Origin: UBA1738 sp045658645
GTDB taxonomy: Bacteria; Bacillota; Clostridia; UBA1381
DNA: 15,416 bases
Assembly: GCA_045658645.1 (NCBI GenBank)
Contig: JAZOVJ010000064.1
Location: forward strand, 1-15,416
Direction of reading: 5' to 3'
Below the pieces are notes generated by a model. That model saw only the letters and a list, made by a program, of their open reading frames with translations, made no database searches and was not told the origin of the DNA. How positions within the stretch are numbered: the stretch's first letter is position 1; the number at the start of each line of letters is the position of its first letter. The translations under genes were made by a program, and so were the position numbers. Shown here piece after piece: positions 1 through 7,602 of this stretch.

Positions 1-899
1 CTAGATTTTAATGCATCTAATCTCTTAGTATTAAAATTAATAATTCCTTTAATATTTTCATTACATCTAATTTTATATTGTTCTATTAATGTTTTTAAAT
101 CTACTAAGTTAGGAACAGCCATCTCAGCAGCACCAGTTGGAGTTGGTGCTCGCAAGTCCGCAACAAAATCTGCTATTGTAAAATCTATTTCATGCCCTAC
201 TGCACTAATTATAGGTATTTTAGAAGCAAATATAGCTCTTGCAACAATTTCCTCATTAAATGCCCATAAGTCCTCAATAGAACCACCGCCACGACCCACA
301 ATCAATGTGTCGCAAAGCTCTTTTTCGTTAAAATACCTGATTCCCGAAACAATGCTTTCTTTAGCACCCTGACCCTGAACCTGCGCCGGATAAATAATAA
401 TTTCGCAGTACGGGTAACGCCTTGTTATAACGTTTATTATATCACGGACTGCAGCACCTGTTGCCGCAGTTATAACTCCCACTTTTTCAGGATATTTTGG
501 AATCGGCTTTTTCTTATCATCATCAAAAAGTCCCTCTTCCCCCAGCTTCTTTTTAAGCTGCTCGTATGCAACATATAGCTCACCAAGCCCGTCCGGTGTC
601 ATCTCGCTGATATAAAGCTGATATGTTCCGCTTTGCTCATAAACACCTATTCTTCCACGGGCTATAACTTTCATTCCGTCTTCCGGGTGAAAAGTAAGCG
701 TTGCCGCTGCCGCCTTAAACATAACGGCCTTTAAAACTCCGCCATCATCCTTTAAGGTTATATAAAGATGACCCGAATAATGGTCTTTGAAGTTTGAAAT
801 TTCGCCCTTAATCCAGATGTCATTAAGTGCAGTCTGTCCGTCAACCACCCTTTTCATATAGGCATTAAGCTGACTGACCGTTGCCATAATCGGTTCCAT
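1..899 (-). CDS. xseA: Exodeoxyribonuclease VII large subunit, XseA (partial, C-terminus off the left edge)
   Basis: The large catalytic subunit of exonuclease VII degrades single-stranded DNA in both directions, together with several copies of the small subunit XseB. Translating the minus strand from ATG at 899 gives 299 residues open to the window edge, against a usual length of about 400. The N-terminal OB-fold covers roughly residues 1-105. The catalytic domain follows, with the hallmark motifs GRGGGSIEDLW (202-212), SAVGHEIDF (232-240) and DLRAPTPTGAAE (248-259). The start is supported by an AAAGGAG site beginning just before the stop codon of the upstream gene, 13 nt away, so it is the third gene of the nusB operon. 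Oddity: by hand count G/C at the third codon position drops from about 43% in the first 84 codons to about 11% in the last 84, with a sharp change near position 250. The family call is certain; xseB would be expected just beyond the edge. Confidence 0.96.
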   Translation of the reverse strand, partial: MEPIMATVSQLNAYMKRVVDGQTALNDIWIKGEISNFKDHYSGHLYITLKDDGGVLKAVMFKAAAATLTFHPEDGMKVIARGRIGVYEQSGTYQLYISEMTPDGLGELYVAYEQLKKKLGEEGLFDDDKKKPIPKYPEKVGVITAATGAAVRDIINVITRRYPYCEIIIYPAQVQGQGAKESIVSGIRYFNEKELCDTLIVGRGGGSIEDLWAFNEEIVARAIFASKIPIISAVGHEIDFTIADFVADLRAPTPTGAAEMAVPNLVDLKTLIEQYKIRCNENIKGIINFNTKRLDALKS

Positions 900-912
900 T
901 TTATCATCTCCT

Positions 913-1824
913 TTATATAAAAGCTCTTCTCGAAAGCTCGGCGATACCTACTGCATTATCGCAGGATAATTCCTTTGATGCAAAGTAGGTTTTTGCATCA
1001 ATTTCGTTTTCGAAACACTCACGAAGAAGGGTGTTTGATGCAACGCCTCCCACAAAAAGCACCTTTTTCGGTTTGTGGTAATTGATTGCTTCTGTAAGGC
1101 TCTTACCAATAAACGCTAATACGGTTTTGGCTAAAAGCCCACTATCTTCCGTATCTTTCATTGAAAGCAACTTTGTTTCTATACCGGAAAAGTTGATATA
1201 CCCGTCCTTTACCGAGGGTTTAAATTTAATAGGCGGTTTACTGCAGGAAAGGCTCAAGTTGTCCAGCTCCTTTCCACAAGGGAATTTCATACCAAGAGCC
1301 ACGCCTAATCTGTCAATAAGCTGACCTGCTGAAATATCCTTTGTTCCCCCGACAACCCTGACGTCAAAGCGATTCTCTTTATATTCACATTCTAAAATTT
1401 CGGTTGTGCCGCCTGATAAGTGTACCGCAAAAAACGGTCCCTCCAAAAGCTCTTGCGCATTTTGCGACAGTATACCTGCCATAATGTGTCCGTCCTGATG
1501 CGAGTATTCAAACATAGGCACGCCAAGGCTTTTTGCAATAACCTTTGCAAAGTTCTCGCCAGCTAAAAATACCGGCATATAAGAACCTTCTGCATTTCGG
1601 GGTTTTGTTGATACACCCACCGCCGATACGCTTTTCATATCTATATCGAGCTTTGAAAAAAGCTTTGGCAGTTCCTTTAAATGCACAAACACGCCGTCTG
1701 ACTGACGTATCCCGCGCATACCCTCTTTTATGTCAATAATCTTTCGTTCATTTATAAAAACATCGCCAACCGCCGCAACCGAGGTGGTATAGTTTGACGT
1801 GTCTATTCCAAGATAAATGCTCAT
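913..1824 (-). CDS. TsaD/Kae1-family paralogue (ASKHA fold, 'peptidase M22'-type)
   Basis: This 303-residue protein belongs to the TsaD/Kae1/Gcp family, whose canonical members make the t6A modification of ANN-decoding tRNAs with TsaB and TsaE. It begins with the ASKHA phosphate-1 segment LGIDTSNYTTS (5-15). The family's metal-binding HxxxH is present (H109 and H113 in SHQDGH), and the C-terminal Asp ligand is likely D289 in CDNA. A glycine-rich SGG (137-139), an FSGIETK segment and a VGGVASN motif also match the family. It is shorter than canonical TsaD (about 335-340), and the usual VSGGHT or VSGGNT motif reads HLSGGTT, with His135 where archaeal Kae1 has a metal-contacting Tyr. It is therefore probably a second, divergent copy rather than the housekeeping tsaD, but that is inference. 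Its ATG overlaps the nusB stop as ATGA, implying translational coupling; xseA follows 13 nt later. 'O-sialoglycoprotein endopeptidase' is an outdated family name and not a supported activity. Confidence 0.82.
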   Translation of the reverse strand: MSIYLGIDTSNYTTSVAAVGDVFINERKIIDIKEGMRGIRQSDGVFVHLKELPKLFSKLDIDMKSVSAVGVSTKPRNAEGSYMPVFLAGENFAKVIAKSLGVPMFEYSHQDGHIMAGILSQNAQELLEGPFFAVHLSGGTTEILECEYKENRFDVRVVGGTKDISAGQLIDRLGVALGMKFPCGKELDNLSLSCSKPPIKFKPSVKDGYINFSGIETKLLSMKDTEDSGLLAKTVLAFIGKSLTEAINYHKPKKVLFVGGVASNTLLRECFENEIDAKTYFASKELSCDNAVGIAELSRRAFI

Positions 1825-2231
1825 TTGTTCACAACGCCTGCCAAAACGCCGTTCACGAACACTGATGAGTCCGGCATATCAAATTTTTTCGCAAGCTCTA
1901 TTGCTTCGTTTATTGCAACCTTTTCCGGCACATCTTCCACATACCTGATTTCATAAATCGCAAGCAAAAGTACGGCTCTTGCCACCTTGGAAATACGCTC
2001 CACCTTCCAGCCGTCTGCCAGATTCTCGCTGATTATTCCTGTAAGCTCGTCATACTTCTCCATAACGCCATACACCACATTCTTTATATATGGCATAGAT
2101 GTTATGCTTGCCGGGATCTCGTTCATAAGGTTGTCAAGCAAAAAATCAACGTCATCCATATGTTGATTAAGCTGAAAAATGATTTTAAATGCCTCACATC
2201 TTGCCTGACTTCTTGAAAGTTTTTTGCTCAT
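1821..2231 (-). CDS. nusB: Transcription antitermination factor NusB
   Basis: NusB binds boxA RNA together with NusE (ribosomal protein S10) and suppresses premature termination, chiefly in rRNA operons. The 136-residue product has the normal length for the family and is all-helical. It begins with the typical SRSQARCEAFKIIFQ helix (6-20) and carries the diagnostic C-terminal segments LLLAIYEIRY, VAINEAIELAKKF and FVNGVLAG. The ATG at 2231 is preceded by AGAAAGGAACGCAA, a good ribosome binding site. A promoter-like TTGCTT/TATAAT pair lies about 75 nt upstream. It is the first gene of a minus-strand unit with the TsaD paralogue (ATGA overlap) and xseA, similar to the nusB-xseA neighbourhood seen in many Firmicutes. 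Confidence 0.96.
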   Translation of the reverse strand: MSKKLSRSQARCEAFKIIFQLNQHMDDVDFLLDNLMNEIPASITSMPYIKNVVYGVMEKYDELTGIISENLADGWKVERISKVARAVLLLAIYEIRYVEDVPEKVAINEAIELAKKFDMPDSSVFVNGVLAGVVNK

Positions 2232-2304
2232 TTGCGTTCCTTTCTGTGCTACGTTTATGTATACCTGATTTTTGCGTGCACCTACCCATTTTCTTGTATA
2301 TTAT

Positions 2305-2333
2305 ATTATACCCTTTTTTTAACAAAAAAGCAA
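2305..2333 (-). promoter_or_regulatory. Promoter of the nusB operon
   Basis: On the minus strand TTGCTT (2333-2328) and TATAAT (2310-2305) are separated by exactly 17 nt. This matches a housekeeping sigma-A promoter and lies just upstream of nusB in the divergent intergenic region. There is an overlapping second TATAAT-like run downstream, so the exact start site is uncertain. Confidence 0.6.
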
Positions 2334-2362
2334 GGAAAATACACAATTTCCCGCCAAAAAGA

Positions 2363-2392
2363 TTGACTATAATCGGCGGTTTATGTTAATAT
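2363..2392 (+). promoter_or_regulatory. Promoter of the DJ-1/PfpI gene
   Basis: TTGACT at 2363-2368 is followed by TAATAT at 2387-2392 (18-nt spacer), or TTAATA one base earlier (17-nt spacer). It sits about 40 nt upstream of the chosen ATG at 2431 and is divergent from the nusB promoter. Prediction from sequence match only. Confidence 0.5.
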
Positions 2393-2430
2393 TAAATTAC
2401 AGATATTTTAAAAAAGCGAGGACGAATTTT

Positions 2431-2967
2431 ATGGTTTATGTGACTTTGGCAAACGGCTTTGAAGATATTGAAGCATTAGAGCCTGTTGATATTATGAGAA
2501 GAGCAGGAATAGAGGTTAAAACTGTAGGAATTTCAGGCAAATCAGCCACATCTTCACACAATGTTACGATAGAGGCAGATATTCTTATCGATGACGTGAA
2601 TGTTGCGGATATGGAGATGCTTGTACTTCCCGGCGGACCTGGTCATACAAACCTTGATGAGTCCGAAAAGGTTCAGGCTCTTATCTCTTATGCACTTGAA
2701 AATGATATTTATATTGCCGCAATCTGTGCTTCACCGTCAATTTTGGGTAAGCGCGGCATTTTGGACGGCAAGAGCTACACTTGTTTTCCCGGTTTTGAAA
2801 AATTTGCGCCAATGGGTATTTTTACAGGTGAAAAAGCCACTCTTGACGGTAAAATTTTAACCGGAAAAGGTGCCGGTGCGGCGGCTGATTTTGGTTTTAA
2901 AATGGTTGAAATACTAAAGTGCGAGGATATTGCCGATAACTTAAGAAAGGAAATGCAATATATTTAA
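2431..2967 (+). CDS. DJ-1/PfpI family protein (YajL/ThiJ-like)
   Basis: This 178-residue single-domain protein has the DJ-1/PfpI (class I glutamine amidotransferase-like) fold. Members act as glyoxalase III or deglycase-type enzymes, chaperones or redox sensors in the cytoplasm; the exact role here cannot be told. The nucleophile-elbow cysteine is C99 in AAICASP, and the partner acidic residue that tunes its pKa is E14 in GFEDIEA. The LVLPGGPG strand-loop lies at 64-71. ATG at 2431 is preferred because the mature fold starts there (MVYVTLANGFED) and GCGAGGA lies about 10 nt upstream. An in-frame upstream ATG at 2383 would add a 16-residue basic extension not expected for the family and would overlap the promoter. 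It is a monocistronic gene ending before a strong terminator. Confidence 0.9.
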   Translation: MVYVTLANGFEDIEALEPVDIMRRAGIEVKTVGISGKSATSSHNVTIEADILIDDVNVADMEMLVLPGGPGHTNLDESEKVQALISYALENDIYIAAICASPSILGKRGILDGKSYTCFPGFEKFAPMGIFTGEKATLDGKILTGKGAGAAADFGFKMVEILKCEDIADNLRKEMQYI

Positions 2968-3058
2968 AATCTAATATCTCATTATTTTTACACCTTTTTT
3001 GCCGGTGTATATAATTAGTATTGTGTCGTACATCTAAAAATCGAATAGTTAATTGCAT

Positions 3059-3088
3059 AAAAATACGGTGCTTTGGCACCGTATTTTT
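3059..3088. terminator. Bidirectional intrinsic terminator between DJ-1 and the P-loop ATPase gene
   Basis: A 13-bp perfect stem (3059-3071 pairing with 3076-3088) with a TTTG loop starts with an A-run and ends with a T-run. It can therefore stop transcription of the plus-strand DJ-1 gene and of the minus-strand ATPase gene. The stop codon of the latter begins within its right arm. Confidence 0.88.
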
Positions 3089-4127
3089 ATTTTTCAAACA
3101 CCTTATTCATTATTTCCTGTTTTAAAAGATAAAACTCTTTTTCATATATCATCTTTTCAAAATAATACTCTTTTTCTTTCGTATACAGCTTATAAAGGCG
3201 CAAAAACGCCATACCCTCGGATATTTTGTGTCTGTATCTTTGGGATACGTCCGAAAGCTCCTTTTCATACTTTTCATCAGTCCCCAAAAGTCCTGCTGCC
3301 TCATAAAAATCAAGTATTTTATCCCTAGCACTTTGCGGGAACATCTCGTGAGGTGCAGTTGAATCAAAAACGCAGAAGTTAAGTTCAGGGATAATCACCA
3401 TATCAAGACTGTCCTTATCAAAACTGCAATAATAAATCTCAGCATCAAAGCCTTTTAAGTTTGCCTCCCGTACAAGTCTTTTTAAAAATGTCGATTTTCC
3501 TGTTCCTGCTCTTCCTTTGATAAAGTACCTTGCTGAAAGGGTTTCCGTCAGGTTATCAATATAATTCACCGACCCGTCAGGCGTTGATGCGCCGAAAAAT
3601 CTGTGATAGTTTTTGCCCCCTGAAAGTCCCTTTTTGCCTGTTAACAAGCGGTCTATAACACCTTTTTCGTACGACTCAAGCTTTTTGTAGTCCATATTCT
3701 GTATATAAATTTTTTCCCATTCATCGTGTATCTTTTTTGCAGCATCATAGCTTTTATACATCTCTCCTATTGCCCATTTTTCTTTTCCTGAAAGTTCATT
3801 TATTTCATCCGTCCGCTTTTGACCGGCTTTACCTAAATCTATATTTTCAGCTGTAACTTCGCATGAAACACAGTCCCTGTCCACTACCGCAAGTCCCTTA
3901 TCCCTGACTATTACGGCATCAATATTTTTAATGTCGAAAGGACTTATTATACATTCTGTATCTTTCAAAAATTCCGCATTTTTAAGCAGTTCTTCAAAGA
4001 TTTCTGTCTTCTGCTTTTTTGATTCTCCCGATATTGTAAATATTGTTTTCAGTCCTAATAAATTGTTGTCCATAAGGTTTACAAATCCGCCTGCACTGTT
4101 TGATGCCGCAAAATATTTTCTCACCAT
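3087..4127 (-). CDS. PRK06851-type duplicated P-loop ATPase with a degenerate N-terminal lobe
   Basis: This 346-residue cytoplasmic protein is built from two related halves. KYFAASNSAGGFVNLMDN in the N-half aligns with HRFFGASTPDGSVNYIDN in the C-half, and IISPFDIKNIDAVIV with YYCSFDKDSLDMVII. The C-half has an intact Walker A, GRAGTGKST (about 205-213), and an FDSTAPHE segment. In the N-half the equivalent site reads GESKKQKT (34-41), so the P-loop glycine is lost and the TAPH segment seems missing. From memory this architecture and the HDEWEKIYIQNMDY segment match the Firmicute PRK06851 ATP-binding family, which has no established function. The start at 4127 was chosen because GGGAG lies 7 nt upstream; a further in-frame ATG at 4148 would put that ribosome binding site inside the coding region. 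It stands alone between two terminators; a weak TTTATA-17-TATAGT pair upstream may be its promoter. Confidence 0.78.
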   Translation of the reverse strand: MVRKYFAASNSAGGFVNLMDNNLLGLKTIFTISGESKKQKTEIFEELLKNAEFLKDTECIISPFDIKNIDAVIVRDKGLAVVDRDCVSCEVTAENIDLGKAGQKRTDEINELSGKEKWAIGEMYKSYDAAKKIHDEWEKIYIQNMDYKKLESYEKGVIDRLLTGKKGLSGGKNYHRFFGASTPDGSVNYIDNLTETLSARYFIKGRAGTGKSTFLKRLVREANLKGFDAEIYYCSFDKDSLDMVIIPELNFCVFDSTAPHEMFPQSARDKILDFYEAAGLLGTDEKYEKELSDVSQRYRHKISEGMAFLRLYKLYTKEKEYYFEKMIYEKEFYLLKQEIMNKVFEK

Positions 4128-4197
4128 TTCATTACTCCCTTTCTGCATTTTTACTAACTATAGTATATGCGCACTTTTTTATAAACTTTCTTTTACA

Positions 4198-4233
4198 AAA
4201 AAATAAACAGTGTCAACACACTGTTTATTTTTT
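4198..4233 (-). terminator. Intrinsic terminator of the rho operon
   Basis: A long AT-rich stem centred on CAGTGT (4208-4213) and ACACTG (4218-4223) with a CAAC loop is flanked by an A-run on one side and a T-run on the other. It lies at the end of rho, whose stop codon lies in the right arm. It closes the nine-gene minus-strand unit. Confidence 0.85.
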
Positions 4234-5529
4234 ATAATATTTAATTATAGCTTCTGTAAGCTCCCGATTACTCTCTGTATCCTTCATAAACTGAAGAATT
4301 TTACCCATAGTATCGTAAGTATTCTGGACGTTTGTGTTACGGCGGATTGCCCAGCTCGCCTCCGCTTCCTCCGATGTAAGCAGTTTATCTTCTCGGCGGG
4401 TCCCCGATTTCAGAATATCAACTGCCGGGAAAATCCGTCTTTCCTGCATTCCACGGTCAAGCTTTAATTCCATATTTCCCGTTCCTTTAAATTCCTCGAA
4501 GATAACCTCGTCCATTCGTGAGCCGGTTTCCACCAACGCCGTTGCTAAAATGGTAAGACTTCCGCCCTCTTCAACATTACGCGCAGCACCAAAGAACTTT
4601 TTCGGTTTTATAAGTGCATCAGGGTCAAGACCGCCTGACAGAGTTCGTCCTGTAGGGGTTACCGTAAGGTTATATGCTCTTGCAAGACGTGTTATCGAAT
4701 CCATCAGTATAACAACGTCCTTCTTCTGTTCAACAAGGCGCATGGCACGTTCCAGCACCATTTCCGCACATTTTGTATGGCTTTCAGGGGTCTGGTCAAA
4801 GGTTGAGGCCACTACCTCTCCGCTTATGCTTCTCCTGATATCAGTGACTTCTTCCGGCCTTTCGTCAATTAAAAGCACTATCAGCTTTATATCAGGATAA
4901 TTTTTTGTTATCGACTGTGCAATCTGCTTTATAAGTGTGGTTTTTCCTGCCTTTGGCGGTGCCGCAATCATTCCTCGCTGACCCTTGCCTATCGGTGCTA
5001 TTATATCTAAAAGCCTTGATGCGTATTTGTCCTTCTCACCCGTTTCAAGTCTTATTTTCTCGTCAGGATATACAGGTGTCAGCTTTTCAAAATTGGTTCT
5101 TTTGAGCGCAACTTCAAGACTGTCTCCGTTTATTTTCTTCACAAACAATAGCGGAGAATACTTATCCTCTTCCTGTGACGGTCTTGCATCGCCTGTGATT
5201 TCATCACCTGTTTTTAAATTAAACCTGCGGATTTGCGTTGGGGAAACATATATATCCTCCGCTCCCGGCTTATAGTTTTCAAATCGCAAAAAACCGAAGC
5301 CGTCCGCCAAAACCTCTAAAACACCGCATACCTCAATAACATCTTGCGGTCTTTGGCGTTTCTTTGGCGCTTCATTTTCTGTTTTTGCTCTGTTTTCATC
5401 ACGCTTTTTAAGTATTGCATCAACAAGCTCGTCCTTTTTTAATGCGGAAATCCCGGGGATTTCAAGCCCCTGAGCAAGCTGTTTTAATTCTTCCTTCGTT
5501 TTGCGTTCAAGTTCACGTCTCTCTTCCAA
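4225..5529 (-). CDS. rho: Transcription termination factor Rho
   Basis: Rho is a hexameric RNA helicase that ends transcription of untranslated RNA. The 434-residue protein has the full family order. A SAP-like helical N-domain (about 11-42) leads into a short basic linker. The cold-shock-type RNA-binding domain follows, with DGFGFLRF (76-83). The RecA-like ATPase carries Walker A APPKAGKTT (190-198), DERPEEVTD (222-230), Walker B VVILMDS (272-278), GRTLSGGLDP (294-303) and FKGTGNMEL (348-356). There is no large insertion of the type seen in actinobacteria. The start is a TTG at 5529 with GAGGTGA spaced 7 nt upstream; no in-frame ATG fits. It follows the CvpA-like gene by 13 nt and is the last gene of the operon, so its expression is tied to upstream vitamin-transport and tRNA-modification genes. 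No attenuator leader of its own is visible. Confidence 0.98.
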   Translation of the reverse strand: MEERRELERKTKEELKQLAQGLEIPGISALKKDELVDAILKKRDENRAKTENEAPKKRQRPQDVIEVCGVLEVLADGFGFLRFENYKPGAEDIYVSPTQIRRFNLKTGDEITGDARPSQEEDKYSPLLFVKKINGDSLEVALKRTNFEKLTPVYPDEKIRLETGEKDKYASRLLDIIAPIGKGQRGMIAAPPKAGKTTLIKQIAQSITKNYPDIKLIVLLIDERPEEVTDIRRSISGEVVASTFDQTPESHTKCAEMVLERAMRLVEQKKDVVILMDSITRLARAYNLTVTPTGRTLSGGLDPDALIKPKKFFGAARNVEEGGSLTILATALVETGSRMDEVIFEEFKGTGNMELKLDRGMQERRIFPAVDILKSGTRREDKLLTSEEAEASWAIRRNTNVQNTYDTMGKILQFMKDTESNRELTEAIIKYYKK

Positions 5530-5542
5530 ATCATCACCTCAA

Positions 5543-6235
5543 TCAAATAAGTAGACCAAGCAGTAAATTATGGTTATAAAGATAACCAAGCAAAATGGTC
5601 TGGTCCATCGTCTCGCTTATTAAAGCCAATTTGTCGGTAGGCGTGAAAACGCTTACCGCTCCGCAAATTATGTATATTACAAGCAGTGCATTTATAACGC
5701 CGATAACCGCCCCCAACGACTTGTTTATGGCGTTAAGACCCGGAAGCTTGAAAAGGCTCTCCAGAATTTTTACCGCTAAGAACACAAAAATACGTACAAG
5801 AATAAACAGCAAAATCAGTGCAATAATCCGCATAATAAGCAGGGTTATTGAGTCGGTTATAACTTCCATTACGTTGTTTTTGATTTCTGACATCTGGTGT
5901 ATGCTTTCCTCTATACTTTTTGTCATAAAGGCAGGAAGCGACATAGCCTCGCAAATCATAATGGATTTTTCCGTGTCAGTCGTGTCTGTTTCCTCAGGAA
6001 GATTTTCAGCCCTGTATGTCTTTGTTACATTCTCGCTGACCATCTTCTTTATATTGTCGCCAAGAGGTGAATTTTGCAGTGCATCAAGCACTACTCCCTG
6101 CATAGACGCTAAAAGGGTTACCGTCAAAATGAGAGTTATAATGTTTTTTGATGCTGAAATGAATCCTTTCCTTGCTGACATTATAACAAAGAAAGCCACC
6201 ACCACAATCAGCACTATATCAAGCACACTTCCCAT
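5543..6235 (-). CDS. CvpA-family integral membrane protein
   Basis: This 230-residue protein has four predicted membrane segments, at about 5-20, 32-50, 129-157 and 173-197. The order and sequence resemble the CvpA family: LDIVLIVV followed by a RKGF turn, and LNAINKSLGAVIGVINALLV near the C-terminus. A polar segment of about 75 residues, rich in Glu and Thr, lies between the second and third membrane segments, longer than in Escherichia coli CvpA. CvpA proteins are linked to colicin V production and envelope stress tolerance in Proteobacteria; the role in Clostridia is unknown. AAGGGACGGAGT lies directly before the ATG. It sits 14 nt after the DUF5711-like gene and 13 nt before rho. Confidence 0.8.
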   Translation of the reverse strand: MGSVLDIVLIVVVAFFVIMSARKGFISASKNIITLILTVTLLASMQGVVLDALQNSPLGDNIKKMVSENVTKTYRAENLPEETDTTDTEKSIMICEAMSLPAFMTKSIEESIHQMSEIKNNVMEVITDSITLLIMRIIALILLFILVRIFVFLAVKILESLFKLPGLNAINKSLGAVIGVINALLVIYIICGAVSVFTPTDKLALISETMDQTILLGYLYNHNLLLGLLI

Positions 6236-6249
6236 ACTCCGTCCCTTTC

Positions 6250-7602
6250 TTACTCAGCGTTTATTACCACAACGTCCTGCTTTTTTACACGAACAGGCTT
6301 TTTTACCTGTATGCTGCTGTTATACACACAAAATATCTTGTTCTTCTCTATGGCGTACGCCTGCTTTATATCCGCACTGCAAGTAGCTCTTTTAACGCCC
6401 TTTCCATTGAAGTTTGAAACAATAATATCTCGTCCACTATTATATGCTATATAATCCGCCTTAATGCTTACAGTATCAGGCATAGACTCTGTTTTTATTG
6501 TATCATACGGCTTACCGCCTCTTGAAACTACAACTATTTCGCCCACGCCGCCGTTATCAAACAACAAAAGCTTTGAGCCGTTTACTGCAACATCATAGTT
6601 TTTCAAAATTCTGCCTGCATAGTCATATTCCCATATAACTTTTCCTGCCTTGGAAATGCCCACACATTTGTTATCGGCAATAGCGTTGAGCTTTTCGCCG
6701 TCAAACTCCAGCTCAAAAATTATTGAATTTGAGAAGTTTTCTGTACGGTATTTTTCCTTTCCGTTTACGTCAAGACAGGTGATTAAGCTGTCTGCACCAA
6801 CATCGGTATTAAGGAGTGATACTGCCACTTTTCTGCTATCTGAAATTGCGGCATCAAGGATGTTATATGAGCCGGAATCCCACGCAAATATCACCTTGCC
6901 GCTTGAGTTTAATACCAGAACCTGACCCTTATAGTACTCCTTTTCGCAAACCGCTACAACATCGCCTTTTTCTGACAGGTCACAGGTTATAATGTTGCCT
7001 TCTGTTGTTGCTTCAAATACCTGCTTTTTTCCTTTATATAAAAGTATCTTTTTCGCACCGGTTTCATTTATTAAAACATATTCACCACGCACTGTTACCT
7101 GCGGTGACTGCATTTGTATAGGAAGCTCCCACAGACTCTCACCCTTTTTGTTAAAGCCTCGGTATCTTGTTTCAGAAACAGCCACAACGTCTCCACCGTA
7201 ATCTGCGAACTTCGAGTTGGACGCACTGTCAAGTGCCACCGGCAGATTTTCGTTTTTTATCTTCGCAGGTTCTTTTGCTGTCAGTGCAACAGTTCCTTCT
7301 TTGGTAACAATTTCCTCTTCCTCTGGATATCCAAGTGCCTGTTCAATAGCCTCTATTTCCTCTTTAGGTATCATTGTAGGCTTAGGTGTCGGCACAGTTT
7401 CAGCATCTAAATAAAGCTGCATTTCGATAGGAAGCTCTATTCCCAAAATGTTACTTATTCCGCTTATATTGTGTTTGAAATTGGTTTTGTATGTCTGAAA
7501 GAATGGTAAATTCACACCGGCAGCAACCAGCGAAAACAAAGTAATGGCACAGAGGCACACGATGATTAGCAATATTTTCATAATATTAACTTTCTTTTTC
7601 AT
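6250..7602 (-). CDS. Membrane-anchored beta-propeller protein, DUF5711-like
   Basis: This 450-residue protein has a short basic N-terminus and one hydrophobic segment (about 9-30, MKILLIIVCLCAITLF onward) with no clear signal-peptidase site, so it is probably anchored in the membrane with the bulk outside. A proline-rich tether, VPTPKPTMIPKE, and an acidic stretch follow. The rest is a series of beta-rich repeats of PQQ/WD-like type, for example GFNKKGESLWELP, SSGKVIFAWDSG, VNGKEKYRTENF and KAGKVIWEYDY, suggesting a propeller. I recall DUF5711 as the matching clostridial family; function is unknown. The start at 7602 has GGAGGTG 8 nt upstream and overlaps the truA stop by one base (TGATG). 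A longer reading from 7671 would lie inside truA and break the signal-anchor pattern. It is cotranscribed with the CvpA-like gene, so an envelope-related pair is possible. Confidence 0.75.
   Translation of the reverse strand: MKKKVNIMKILLIIVCLCAITLFSLVAAGVNLPFFQTYKTNFKHNISGISNILGIELPIEMQLYLDAETVPTPKPTMIPKEEIEAIEQALGYPEEEEIVTKEGTVALTAKEPAKIKNENLPVALDSASNSKFADYGGDVVAVSETRYRGFNKKGESLWELPIQMQSPQVTVRGEYVLINETGAKKILLYKGKKQVFEATTEGNIITCDLSEKGDVVAVCEKEYYKGQVLVLNSSGKVIFAWDSGSYNILDAAISDSRKVAVSLLNTDVGADSLITCLDVNGKEKYRTENFSNSIIFELEFDGEKLNAIADNKCVGISKAGKVIWEYDYAGRILKNYDVAVNGSKLLLFDNGGVGEIVVVSRGGKPYDTIKTESMPDTVSIKADYIAYNSGRDIIVSNFNGKGVKRATCSADIKQAYAIEKNKIFCVYNSSIQVKKPVRVKKQDVVVINAE

Noticed and set aside
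2383..2430. Longer N-terminus for the DJ-1 protein starting at 2383
   Set aside because: It would begin within the predicted promoter, has no ribosome binding site and adds residues before the first strand of the fold.
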